This document shows, in pieces, positions 1-53,815 of a stretch of DNA of 64,000 nucleotides; within the stretch, counting starts at the first letter, position 1; each line of letters begins with the position of its first letter. The position numbers and the translations under genes are program-made. Origin of the DNA: Meghimatium bilineatum. Lineage: Eukaryota > Mollusca > Gastropoda > Stylommatophora > Philomycidae. The notes beneath the pieces are model-generated. The model had not been told where the DNA came from. It did not search any database and worked only from the letters and a program-made list of their open reading frames with translations. The stretch covers positions 35,728,129 to 35,792,128 of the forward strand of contig CM067315.1 in NCBI GenBank assembly GCA_034231615.1, read 5' to 3'.

Positions 1-67
1 CTTGCCTTGCCTGCCCTTTGCTGATGGTGAACTTATTTCTGCTTCATCCTTGACCTTTGAATGCCAG

Positions 68-43680
<43,613 letters not shown>

Positions 43681-43769
43681 TGTACTTGGAAGTCTCTGAA
43701 CCTGGACAATTTCATCATCGCTGTCATTGTATCAATTTATGTCCATACGTGTTTATATCAGCCGTAGTA

Positions 43770-43910
43770 ACCTCTTCTTCTTCTTTCGTTCACTTGCCAT
43801 GTGTCTATATCTGTAAATCTGTCTCCTGAATAAAACTCACTGTCTTTTGTGGTTCGCACAGTGCCCCATAGAGCTTTGATTTCAGTGTTGTTTCCTCAAG
43901 CCGTAGTTAC
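43770..43910 (-). mobile_element. RNase H LINE 3' end fragment
   Basis: Antisense of 38335-38470, including the cttcttcttctttcgttcac (GAA)n tail. Confidence 0.85.
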
Positions 43911-43969
43911 TTGCTTTTCTGAAACTGTGACGCTGCTCATTTGTGTTATATAGGTGTTATGAATTTGTA

Positions 43970-44080
43970 TGGAACCCCGTGACTGATTGGTTAGAATACT
44001 AGTATCACAATTTGTATAGAACCCTGTGCCTAATTGGTTAGAATACTAGTATCAGAATTGTGATGATTTCAGGTTCAAAG
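43970..44080 (+). mobile_element. tRNA-SINE head, duplicated, diverged
   Basis: gattggttagaatactagta occurs twice (about 43984 and 44032). The second copy is followed by a B-box-like caggttcaaagct. Confidence 0.4.
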
Positions 44081-44099
44081 CTTAAAAAGCAATTATATA

Positions 44100-44580
44100 C
44101 TTCAGGACCTATATGCTCAAACTTGGCGGGTGTTCAGCAACAAGCCCCCGACCCACCCAAACAAAAATATGACTATTAGTATTAGGGATGTAGCCTAAAG
44201 ATGGGTTTTTAAAAAATAGACTCTTCTCCTTGTAACAATTTTCCACAAAAAAGGTCATCAAAAAAAATCTGCTGTAAATAAGGGATTTGCAAGGACAATG
44301 GGTGAATGGCCTGAATTTTTTTCCAGTAAATCATATGCCCCTCCTCACAACAGCCATATCTACAGCTCTGTATTTGTTTCATGAATACTATTGGAGAAAA
44401 GTATCTCTCTTGTCACAGTTATACTCATCTTGTACTCCTGGACACTTTGATCCCTGGCCACCTTTCCCTTAAAAGTCCATTCACCTAAGCCCCTAAGCAA
44501 AAAATACACAAAAGTAACACTCCAATAGACCGTAGTTATTTATACTCCAGCTGTATAATTTATAAGCCTACTTATGAAAC
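44100..44580. other. 3' UTR stretch, no recognised feature
   Basis: No element or frame that I can support. Confidence 0.45.
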
Positions 44581-44582
44581 TT

Positions 44583-45457
44583 TGTCTTTCGTTCACTTGA
44601 AACATGTCTGAGTAATTCTGTCTCCTGAATAAAACTCATTCTCTTTTGTAGTTCACGCAGTGGCCCAAAGAGCTTTGATTCCAGTGTTGTTTCCTCTGAT
44701 AATATGTTTGCCTCAGCGTTTTATGCTCAGAACACTCTTGAAGTATATGTTTGGCACTCTGTTCTGCCTGTCCACATGTACACATGGCCATGTTGCCAAT
44801 CTTGAATTTTGTATACATGTGACTGCATAGTCAGTTGTGTCCCGTTCTGAGACATAGAATTATAACCAGTTCATAATGTGTTAGTCATTTTGTGTTGGTG
44901 TTTGTGGCTTTCTTATTGACTTGATCATCTGTTTCTTCTGATAGTAGGTTATTAGTACATCTGGTTGGTCTTCGGCAGCACCTTCCTTAGCCAGTTGATC
45001 TGCTTTTTCATTTCCCGGTATTCCACAGTGAGAGGGTATCCACTGCATAGTTACCATATACTGGTAAGATAGTTCATTAAGTAGTTTTTCTAAGCCTGTT
45101 AGTTTTTCAGACTGGAGAGCTTGAAGCACTGACCTTGCATCTGTCATGAATACCATGGACCCTTGGCCACGGTTGGAGTTGAGCAGTTTTTTAGCTGCCA
45201 CCCTAATTGCCTGGATTTCTGCATCATAACTATTGCAGAATTTCCCCGTTGATGTTCTGATTGTATCTCTAGGCTTGTGTTGATATTCTTTATATACACC
45301 TGCACCTCCATTCCTCACTGCATTCTGTGCTGACCCATCAGTGTATACACTGACCCACATGTCTTGTGGATATTCCTTGTCCAGGAAACTGTTGTTGACT
45401 GTCCTTCGCAGCACACTGTTTTGTTCGTCCTTGCTTAGTATTCCATTTACATGGGTC
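44583..45457 (-). mobile_element. RNase H retroelement, second long copy, frameshifted
   Basis: Same unit as 37589-38487 on the opposite strand. Minus frames 45474-44881 (VYTDGS, DAEIQAI, MTDARSVLQAL, IPSHCGIPGNEKADQLAKEG) and 44818-44636 (Cys/His tail) are separated by a frameshift. TGAAACTT at 44575-44582 and 45458-45465 may be its target duplication. Its 5' end coincides with that of the 37589 copy within about a dozen bases. Confidence 0.85.
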
Positions 45458-45479
45458 TGAAACTTATTAAACAATATTC

Positions 45480-46340
45480 CCTCAAGCTATTCATGTCTAT
45501 TTCCATATCATTTTCAGAGTAATCACCATCTAAAATAAGTCATCGTCCTCTGAATCATCAAGCACAAATAATAACTTGTTCCGCTGTTTCTAAATACACA
45601 TAAAATTCAGATTTTCAACACATTGTTTTGGTTGAAAATACTAACTCAACTGTCAACACCTGTATGCCATTTTGTGAACCAGCTATCCCACAATGCAATG
45701 GATACATCGTGACGTCAGTAAATTTGCATAAATCTATTTATTAATATGAGGTACTGTTTTTGTGCAGTTGAAAAATCGGTATCTCGTAGTAGCTATATTT
45801 TGTGTAATTCCTGGAATTTCGGTATCTCAAGTTAAGAGGAAAACAAGTAGCAACATATTAAAGTTTAGGAATATATGCCAGGGATCAATGTAAATAATAA
45901 TACCATTCTTGAGATTCACATAAGGATACAAGTTGGAAAAACCAGTGAACCACGTTGAAACTATAATATTTGAAGTCAATTATATTGGTTCATAAATCTG
46001 AGCCAGTGATTCCTTATCTCAGAGGTTTGTGGCATTCTGTTTTGTGGAATGTTGGGACCACAAACAAATAATGAGAATCAAAGTAATGATAATTATGAAG
46101 TTGTGAATTGATTCTGTTCACATTGTATTGTATTTGAGTGATCACTTGTTGAATATTTGTTTTATTTATCTATTACAAAATATTGATCTGTATTTATGAA
46201 TTATGATAATTATACTGATGTATATATTTAAAACAACATTGTAAATATATGTCGTATTGAAATAGGGAATTGATTTTGTATGTATATAACAATGTGTAAG
46301 CTATATGTGACTTAAAATGATCGAATTTCAACTTGTAAAA
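45480..46340. other. Probable UTR/intergenic stretch with CRE and octamer motifs
   Basis: No frame of note. It contains TGACGTCA (45710-45717) and ATTTGCAT (45722-45729) five bases apart, next to cccacaatgcaatgg. Confidence 0.4.
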
Positions 46341-46356
46341 AAATGGTTTGATTCTG

Positions 46357-46366
46357 AATAAATAAA
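46357..46366 (+). terminator. Candidate poly(A) signals, overlapping AATAAA
   Basis: Two overlapping AATAAA hexamers (46357-46362 and 46361-46366), followed by T/G-containing sequence. This is the first strong tandem signal on + after long AT-rich non-repetitive sequence. Single AATAAA motifs also occur elsewhere in the 3' region, so this is a choice, not proof. Confidence 0.35.
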
Positions 46367-46444
46367 AATGTTCCTACTGAATGGGTCAGAATCTTGCCAT
46401 ACTCCTTAAACTGTTTATATATGATATGTCAGATGTCTCCTATC

Positions 46445-47545
46445 ACCATATCTATCAAATGTTTATGCAGAGAACGTCATGAGAGACATGGGTTTTCCTC
46501 TACACACTTTTCACCTCATTAAAATGTTGTATCAAGACCAACATGCAGTTGTAAAAGTAGATGGTGAAACAGATTGGTTCAGTGTAGAAAAAGGAGTCAG
46601 ACAAGGCTGTGTCCTATCACTATATATTCAATGTTTAGCGCAGTGAACATGTTAGGAATGTAAGAAATGACCCACAGCAAAACAATTTTGACCCACTCAA
46701 TATCAGATGTCATGATATCCCAGAATTAAGATATGCTGATGATACAACACTTCTATCACACATCAAAAATGGCCTTGAACATCTCATACATTCCTTTAAA
46801 GAATGGCAGTGAAAAATAAAAAAAATATTTATGAATGAAAGTAAGACAAGATTATGACGAGTGATGAAACCACTAACAAGTTCTCAATCTCGATCAACAA
46901 CAGAGAACTAGAACAAGTTACTAGTTTAAAATACCTTGAACCTCTTAAAAGGAGTAATGGGGATTGCTATGAAGAAGTCAGACCGAGGTTGGCTATTGCA
47001 TCAAATAAACTGACACAAATGAAAAACATAGGGCTGGGCTGTATAACAAAATAAACTTTTCTTAGAGCCTGCATAATTCCAGTTGCAATAATGGATGTGA
47101 ATCTTGGACAATCATTGATAATTTGAGAAATATAATTGCAGCATTTGAAACAAAATGTTAAGAATACTCCGAATACAATGGACCAAAAATATCACCGGTA
47201 AGAACATCATGAGAGAATTGAAAGAAAAAGGAAACATGCTAAACAACTAGATTCTCTCCAGAAAGTTACAATATTTATGTTATGTCAAACGCTACATCAT
47301 CCCTCATTTTATATTTTGGATATATTAAAAGCCATGCACATTGTTTAAGTTCTTATTTGAAAGTAGAGTTGGGGGGCGGTGATTAAGAGGTAAACAGAGA
47401 TACAAGTGAGAGGGAAACATCAGGAGGTGAGCAGGTTAAGTCTAACAGAGTACACAACCATGGCAAGAGACAAAATATTGTGTAGGTCCATTGCAGCCGA
47501 CCATTGATACGGAGATGGCATCTGATGATGATGAGTGAAGACATA
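46445..47545 (+). mobile_element. LINE reverse transcriptase, 5'-truncated and broken
   Basis: In order: MGFPLHTFHLIKMLYQDQHA, VKVDGETDWFSVEKGVRQGC (46520-46610), ELRYADDTTLLSHIKNGLEH (46730-46790; YADD catalytic motif intact), ISINNRELEQVTSLKYLEPL (46890-46945), then the C-terminal tail and a gatggcatctgatgatgatg end. Multiple stops. Confidence 0.9.
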
Positions 47546-48045
47546 AAAGATATCAATAAATCTTGTCACTTAGCCCCAACAATGTCATTCATCTCCTACT
47601 CTGAGATTCTATGTTGTTCATTTCTTGTGCCATTAGAATGTGTGTATTCATGAAATATTGTAAATCATTTCATGTTTGTTACTGATATCCTTCCTGTGGA
47701 TTCTTGTCATTTTCTTACATTTTTCTCATGAACAATTTGCTGCCAGCTTTCTTGTTTACGGAGTAAGAATATTGCATTGGCTGTGTTTAATATATTCATA
47801 TTAAAAATGTGAATTCTGATGTGTGATTTATATGTGTATATAATACAGTAAGGGGGTCCCATGGCCACAACCTGCTATCAGGAATGAAGATCTCTTCATG
47901 TACTAAGCAGCAGAAACTATTAGTTGGGATAGCCTATTCCCTTCCATGCTGATAACCTTTCCCTAACCCATACATCAGGTACCAATTTACAGCTGGGTAG
48001 ACTGGAGGAACAGTTGTGTCAGGCGAGAAATCACAACTCTTTTTA
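47545..48045. other. Intergenic stretch, no recognised feature
   Basis: AT-rich; nothing supportable. Confidence 0.45.
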
Positions 48046-48112
48046 TTTTTTTCCGGGCATGGTTTCAAACCTGACACACTGTAACCCGTTGATAGTAGGC
48101 AAGCTCACTATA
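48046..48112 (-). mobile_element. tRNA-derived SINE fragment
   Basis: The minus strand has gagcttgcctactatcaacg and a B-box-like GGTTTGAAACC, similar in layout to the SINE at 52180. Confidence 0.45.
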
Positions 48113-48115
48113 ATA

Positions 48116-48286
48116 CAATGGAACCCCTCTATAGTGCATTCTTTTATAACAAAATTCCCTATTTAACAACATTTCTCAAAAGCCCCAATTATTTGTATTC
48201 TTTATCATTATATTTATTATGAACAAATTTCTATTATATAAATATTATACCGGTCTGGATCAAGTTGTTATAATTGGGTTCAACTG
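48116..48286. mobile_element. Pogo/Tigger-like MITE, 171 bp
   Basis: Ends CAATGGAACCCCTCTATA and (reverse complement) CAGTTGAACCCAATTATA form imperfect inverted repeats, flanked by TA on both sides (48114-48115, 48287-48288). These are the TIR style and TA duplication of pogo/Tigger elements. No coding content. Confidence 0.65.
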
Positions 48287-48394
48287 TACGGATGTGACAA
48301 ACACACTAGATATCATACGTATGTAATTATAACCGTATAGTTTTATATACACATCTGTAAAATTGAAATAAACATATTTTATTTGTAAGGCACA

Positions 48395-48840
48395 CATATA
48401 TAGGGTGCCTTCAAAATTTTTTTAGGAATTGGTGGATTATGTAGAAATAAATAACAATATAATTATCTACACGATATTTCCTTCAAAGTAGTTCCCTTTG
48501 GCAGCTACAGTTTTGCCAACATGCAAACATTTGTAGACACCTCTCTCAGTTGTTTTGTCATATTTGTGAAAATGTCATCAGCATCCTTGAATTAATTTCC
48601 TTTCAGTGCAGATTTAAGTTGAGGGAACAAGAAAAAATCAGCCAGTGTAAGGTTATGAGAATATGGTGGCTGTTCCAAGGTAATCACATTATGTTTTGCG
48701 AGGTACTGATTTACTAGTAGGGATCGATGTGCCAGGACATTGTCATGCCGCATAATCCAGTTGTGTGATGACATTCACGGAAATACTTGCGCCACATAAA
48801 TATTTGATTTCTTCATTTCAGTGTTACCATAAGTTTTATT
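48395..48840 (-). pseudogene. Mariner transposase, C-terminal catalytic part
   Basis: Minus frame 48774-48592: NWIMRHDNVLAHRSLLVNQY then LEQPPYSHNLTLADFFLFPQ LKSALKG. HDN.xAH and PPYS..L...DFFLFP.LK are mariner catalytic-domain blocks. The remainder is degenerate. A different position and strand from 36385-36703. Confidence 0.88.
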
Positions 48841-49230
48841 AAGCAATGTTAGTGTCTTTGAGGGGGACTTCTCAAGCAATGTTAGTGTCTGAGGTTGACT
48901 TCTCAAGCAATGTTAATGTCTCTAAAGTTGACTTCTCAAGCAATGTTAGTGTCTGAGGTTGACTTCTCAAGCAATGTTAATGTCTATGAGGTTGACTTCT
49001 CAAGCAATGTTAGTGTCTGAGGTTGACTTCTCAAGCAATGTTAGTGTCTGAGGTTGACTTCTCAAGCAATGTTAATGTCTATGAGGTTGACTTCTCAAGC
49101 AATGTTAGTGTCTCTGAGGCAATCAATACAAGGTAACTGAATTTTGTGTCCAATTGAAACAAAATATAAACCTGTGTTTTACATAAGTCTAATTAGTGTC
49201 TCTGAGGGTGACTTCTCAAGCAAAACACAG
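48838..49230. repeat. Minisatellite, 31-37-nt unit, about 9 copies
   Basis: ttctcaagcaatgttagtgt + ctgaggttgac, with length variants. Confidence 0.94.
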
Positions 49231-49454
49231 TATTTGTTGATATTTTCATATTGTTCAACCAAGGACATTGTCAACGACACAACGAGCACAAAACACAAAC
49301 ATCTGTATCTTCTCTTTGAGAGTATACAGTTAAGGTCACTTCTGCCATGTCCTTTCGTCAAGGTCATGGCCAACTTCTAAACATAAATCGTCACAACATC
49401 ATCTTGCATTCAAATACTAATCAACTATTCCGCAAACTTTTGAAGCTACCTCGT

Positions 49455-49560
49455 ATATGTTAACTTCCGGTGCCTTCACTACAACCACGAACAGTCTTAT
49501 GATGGATATGTTAACTTCTGATGCCTTGACTACAACCACGAACAGTCTTATGATGGAGAT
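49455..49560. repeat. About 54-bp direct duplication
   Basis: atatgttaacttctgatgcc ttgactacaaccacgaacag tcttatgatgga twice. Confidence 0.9.
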
Positions 49561-49649
49561 AATAGTTGTGATGGAGACACTGCCATTGCTGAAGTCACAT
49601 AACTATTCTCATGCATGTATACTTAGAAAATCAATGAACATGACACAAA

Positions 49650-50120
49650 GTTGAAGCGGGCGTCGTCAGCGGTCAATGTGTGAAGTTATTAACACAATCT
49701 CTGACATGCCAGAACATGCAGGTGTTGAGGGTATTGCACGATTTGATACACTGGCTAGCATGGCTACAGTGTCAATAGGTATTAGGTATGTTGATTATCA
49801 TCTTCGCACACCGGACATGTTCATAAGTGCTCCGATCTCCACTTCATTAAATCTCTCAGGGTATAACGGCTAATTGTTCCGGTTCTATGTTGGTTCATTA
49901 CTCTTTTTGAAATCTTTGTCAAGGGTTCTCTTCGGGCCATGCCCATCCTCACTCCCAATTCTTGCATTCTCGATATTGACTTCTGATTATTCATATCCAT
50001 CTCAAAATCCTCTGATCGTGAGGACTCACGAAGAGCAGTATTTCTGCTCGGTCCTTATGCTGACCATCTGTTGTGGTGGCGAGACTAGCATCAATAAGTA
50101 CATAGATGGACTGCTTTAAC
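49650..50120 (-). repeat. Dispersed repeat family F, long minus copy
   Basis: Inverted counterpart of 41740-42120. The open + frames here have no family signature. Confidence 0.6.
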
Positions 50121-50241
50121 GTAGTCAGTACACTAAGTGCCCGATCAAATTATTTTCAAAAGTGAGAATCATGGTTTCTCTCAACACTGCCCAAGATTGG
50201 TGGAAAGATCGGAACAGTCTGTAAATAGAAACACTCTAGAT

Positions 50242-50656
50242 CAGGGGTCGGGAACCCATGGCTTGTGAGCCAGATGTGGCTCTATTGATGGCTGCATCTG
50301 GCTTGCAGACAAATTTTCGATTATTAAAAAAATGTTTCTAAAGACTCCTTTGATCTACATATTAATTGCATATCAATATTTCATTCCACAAATGAGCTAA
50401 AATCTACGGCAGCTCAGCATCAGAAGTCGCATTTATGGTAAGAAATACTCATTATTGATTAGCAACAGCATAACAATGTTATTAAAAAGAATTCAGAGAC
50501 ATAATTATTGTACTTTTAGTGTTGAAATTACATAAAATGCACACATTTACTTGAATTTCTAGTTGTAAACATAATTTATGGCTCTCACAGAATTCCTTTT
50601 TTTTAAAAATATGTTGTGTCCATGGCTATCTCAGACAAAAAGGTTCCCGACCCCTG
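50242..50656. mobile_element. hAT-type MITE, 415 bp, perfect ends
   Basis: Terminal inverted repeats CAGGGGTCGGGAACC / GGTTCCCGACCCCTG are perfect over 15 bp. An exact 8-bp target duplication CTCTAGAT lies at 50234-50241 and 50657-50664. 8-bp duplications and CAGGGGT ends are diagnostic of hAT. No transposase frame, so non-autonomous. Clean ends suggest a fairly recent insertion; it splits a family F copy. Confidence 0.95.
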
Positions 50657-50796
50657 CTCTAGATATATGAAGAGACTGATAAATCAACATGGCACTGGAA
50701 CTGTCAGCAACTACACTGATGGATTTATTGAGACGAGTATCGAATCACATATAGACTTGTCCGTAATGCACAGATGATAACGTGCAGTGGTAACAT

Positions 50797-51128
50797 GTTA
50801 TCTTGGACATATAATTACAAATGATGGTAGATGTGAAACAGAAGTTAAAAGGAGAATATGAATGGCTAAATCTACTTTCAATGACATGAGGAAAATAGTA
50901 ACATCTAAACAAATACAAACTGAAAATTAGAAAGATAAAATGCTATGTTCATTCTGTATTAATGTATGGTTAAAAATCGGATAATGAAGAAACAGTTTGA
51001 AGACGAAACTGAGGCCCATGAGATATGAATATATAGAAGAATAGGAAGAACTTCATGAAATGAGAAGAAAACTAACAAAGACGTTCTAACAAAACTTGGT
51101 ATGAAAAAATAACTATTAAAAGAAATAA
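50797..51128 (+). mobile_element. LINE C-terminal region, part 1 (interrupted by SINE-A)
   Basis: YLGHIITNDGRCETEVKRRI and AKSTFNDMRKIVTSKQIQT match 40215-39976 minus. It runs to KEIKIK at 51128, where a SINE-A interrupts. Confidence 0.82.
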
Positions 51129-51137
51129 AGATCAAAC

Positions 51138-51295
51138 TTCTTCTTCAGCATTCATTCTCAAATTCCCACTGGATTTCTCTTGTAACAGGACAATGGTCCT
51201 ACAAGATTTCCAGTTGGATGTCGTCCAGAGAATGGAAATGCGTTATGTTGCCGTTTTAATTGTCGCCAATGGCCCAACACATCCGTCTTCGGCAG
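51138..51295 (-). mobile_element. SINE-A inserted in a LINE, with 9-bp target duplication
   Basis: AGATCAAAC at 51129-51137 and 51296-51304 flanks a 158-bp insert. Its left end is ttcttcttc (the GAA tail read on minus), followed by ttctcaaattccc and gtcgtccagagaatggaa. Removing it restores the LINE order KEIKIKQ-IKYVGH, confirming the boundary. Confidence 0.88.
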
Positions 51296-51304
51296 AGATC
51301 AAAC

Positions 51305-51540
51305 AAATAAAGTATGTTGGGCATAAATAAAAGACATGGCACCTTGTTGGAGAAATTACTTGAGGATATAGTCGAAGGGAGGTGAGCAAGAGGTAGGCAG
51401 AGATACAATGGGAGAGAGACATCATGAGATGGACTGGTTACAATCTAGCAGAGTGCACCACTAAGACAAGAGATAGAGAATGTTAGAGGTCTCTTGCAGT
51501 CAACCTTTGTTGCAGAGATGGCACTTGATGATGAAGGCAC
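51305..51540 (+). mobile_element. LINE C-terminal region, part 2
   Basis: IKYVGHK.KTWHLVGE then the tail shared with 23650-23880, ending gatggcacttgatgatgaag. Confidence 0.8.
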
Positions 51541-51789
51541 ATAATTGTGCTCAGAGATTGTTGAAGACAACACTACATCTGAGTCTTATTTTGTTCAGCT
51601 CTGATGCAGAGATGCAGCATGTCTCAGACAGCTAAAGTGCAAGTTTCAATTTTACCCACAGACAATTGTACATTTGGACCATTCAGAAAGCAATGGCAAC
51701 CTGCTGGATGTAAATATTCCTAATAAAATCACTGCAGCCAAGAAATGCTATATTTATTTGTGCGTACTGAATAGTATATGACATCAACT

Positions 51790-52065
51790 TCTTTATTACA
51801 AGTGTTAGTCAAAAACAGAGCTTCTGAACATGATGCTGAAAGACCGTGTGAAGATGACATTGTAGACCTTCTAAACGTGACACTGGAAGGCCTTCTGAAC
51901 ATAGCACTGGAAGACCTTCTGAACATGACACTGGAAGACCTTCTAAATGTGATACTGAAAGACCTTCTGAACATGACACTGGAAGAGGCTGGGCAGTTGG
52001 AACATAACCAAAAAGGTTACAGTGACAATGAGGACACCGTTCTGTAAAGGACGCATCACATAGAT
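51790..52065 (+). mobile_element. LINE tail (KGHVT family) with internal 27-30-nt tandem repeat
   Basis: DLLNVTLEGLLNIALEDLLN is a run of five units of (E)DLLN(M/V)TLE, then EAGQLEHNQKGYSDNEDTVL. Unrepeated copies (27304, 28560) show a single LLNMTLE, so the unit amplified here. Confidence 0.82.
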
Positions 52066-52179
52066 AGTCAATTGAAGTTTGTTTTTAAACATTTCATTTG
52101 CATGCAACATATTTCTTAAGGAGTTATTCTACACTTCTGATTGATTCAGATTTTTTAAATAGAAATTATATTACAATTG

Positions 52180-52400
52180 TTTGGCGCATGGTCCAGAGAT
52201 TAGAGCTTTGGTATCACATCAGTGAGGTCCAGGGTTCAACTCCCGGTAATGACTGGGTGTTTTTATGTCGGAGGGCAAATTAAAAGAAATATCACCCTGT
52301 ACATGACATGGTGACAACAAGGGCCAATAGACCTTATTATACAGCCACAAATCACTGTCTCTCTGCAAATCCCTAGTGGAATAACATGCAGAAATTGACA
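52180..52400 (+). mobile_element. tRNA-derived SINE
   Basis: A-box-like tggtccagagat (52189-52200) and a perfect B box GGTTCAACTCC (52233-52243), about 40 bases apart, in a tRNA-like head. Then a body (caccctgtacatgacatggt gacaacaaggg) shared with 19600-19700. A polymerase III promoter is inferred. Confidence 0.75.
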
Positions 52401-52409
52401 GTTTTTTAA

Positions 52410-52900
52410 ATATTTAAATTTTATACCATACAAATTTCTTTAAAGTTTTATTACATTTGTAAGCCATGCAGGTTTAGTTACAAATTGTTATTTTAGAATT
52501 GTAAGCCTTGCAGCTTTAGTTACAAATTGTTATATTAGAATTGTAATCCACACAGATTTACTTATAAATTGTTATATTATAATTTTAAGCCATGTAGGTT
52601 TAGTTAGAAATCATTATATTACAATTTTAAGCCATGCAGGTTTAGGTAGAAATTGTTATATTTGAATTGTAAGCCATGCAGGTTTAGGTAGAAATTGTTA
52701 TATTTGAATTGTAAGCCATGCAGGTTTAGTTAGAAATGGTTATAGTACAATTCTAAGCCATGCATGTTTAGTTCTAAATTGTTACATTAGAATTTAAGCC
52801 ACGCAGGTTTAGTTAGAAATTGTTATATTACAATTGTATGGCATGCAGGTTTAGTTAGAATTGGTTTTATTACAATTGTAAGCGCAGTTAGAAATGATTA
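52410..52900. repeat. Minisatellite, about 44-46-nt unit, 11 copies, diverged
   Basis: gtaagccatgcaggtttagt + tagaaattgttatattacaatt. Confidence 0.92.
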
Positions 52901-53049
52901 TATTACAATTATAAACCATACAGCTACAATTGTAAGTCATACCCGTCTGTCTTTACCAGTTGTTTGAAATAAAATGAAATAATTCGTACTAGCAAACTGA
53001 GAACTGGCATAGAGTTATCTTTTCTTGATACTACATACCCACCCAAGCA

Positions 53050-53310
53050 TGTGCTCACACTTGTATAGATACACAGACATATATAGATACACAGACATGT
53101 ATAGATACACAGACGTGTATATGTATATTAATATGTATATTTTGATCTTGTATGATTTATAATATGTGCTGTCTTGTATAAATTACGACATCTTCCAAGA
53201 TTGTGCTGTCTCAGACAGCTAAGTTGTGAGACATTTTTCTAAGATTGTTCTGTCTTACATTGCTGAGCTATGACATCCTGCATGATTGTGCTGTCCAAGA
53301 TAGCTGAGTT
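53050..53310. repeat. Degenerate repeats (tatagatacacagacatg; gtgctgtctcagacagctaa)
   Basis: Three 18-nt units at 53070-53125, then three or four loose 50-60-bp units to about 53310. Confidence 0.65.
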
Positions 53311-53399
53311 ATGTGACATCTTCACGTTCCAGTTGTTGTTTATCAATGATTGTTGTAGGTGTGAGTCCATCTCTGTTGTTGTACACTAGTATTGAGGAC

Positions 53400-53815
53400 A
53401 AGATTTTGTGCTCATCTATGATGTTGGACTGACATAATCATGTGTTCTAAACCTGTGTGGCTTCTTGATATTAGTGTTGTGCCATCTGCATACCTAATTC
53501 TGGGAATTTCATGTCTATCTGTATTAAGATTTTGAAACTGTTGATAATGTGGATCTTCACATACATTTCGCATGATGTTTTCTGCACATATGTTACACAG
53601 AGATGTGAGAGGACGCATCACTATCTGACTCCTTTTTGGACCCTAAACTTGTCACTCCAATGAGGAGGAAAGAAGCCTGTTGCTCTTGTTAAAGGAACAT
53701 GAGATGGTGTGGAAGCTCATGCTTTCCATTATGTTTCATAACTTCTTGTGTGTTACGCAGTCAAATTCCTTTAAGCAGAGTCTATGAAACAGGTGTATAT
53801 GTTTGCATTGAGTAG
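53400..53815 (-). mobile_element. LINE reverse transcriptase fragment, YADG variant
   Basis: Minus frames: FDCVTHKKL, NIMESMSFHTIS, VMRPLTSLCNICAENIMRNV and IPRIRYADGTTLISRSHTGL EHMI. The catalytic YADD reads YADG: inactive. Confidence 0.85.

Larger units (their letters stand above)
43681..46385 (+). other. Probable FAK 3' UTR
   Basis: AT-rich sequence after the FAK stop. It contains an antisense RNase H element tail (43770-43910), a tRNA-SINE-like head in two copies (43975-44080), and an inverted RNase H element (44583-45457). Its true extent is unknown; an earlier or later end is possible. A transcript this long would carry repeat-derived inverted sequence. Confidence 0.45.

Noticed and set aside
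49676-50119. Two adjacent + frames of 65 and 81 codons
   Set aside because: They lie in an antisense copy of dispersed repeat family F and show no protein family signature.
52180-52262. Functional tRNA gene
   Set aside because: A and B boxes are present but no cloverleaf acceptor or anticodon arm closes; the SINE body follows directly.
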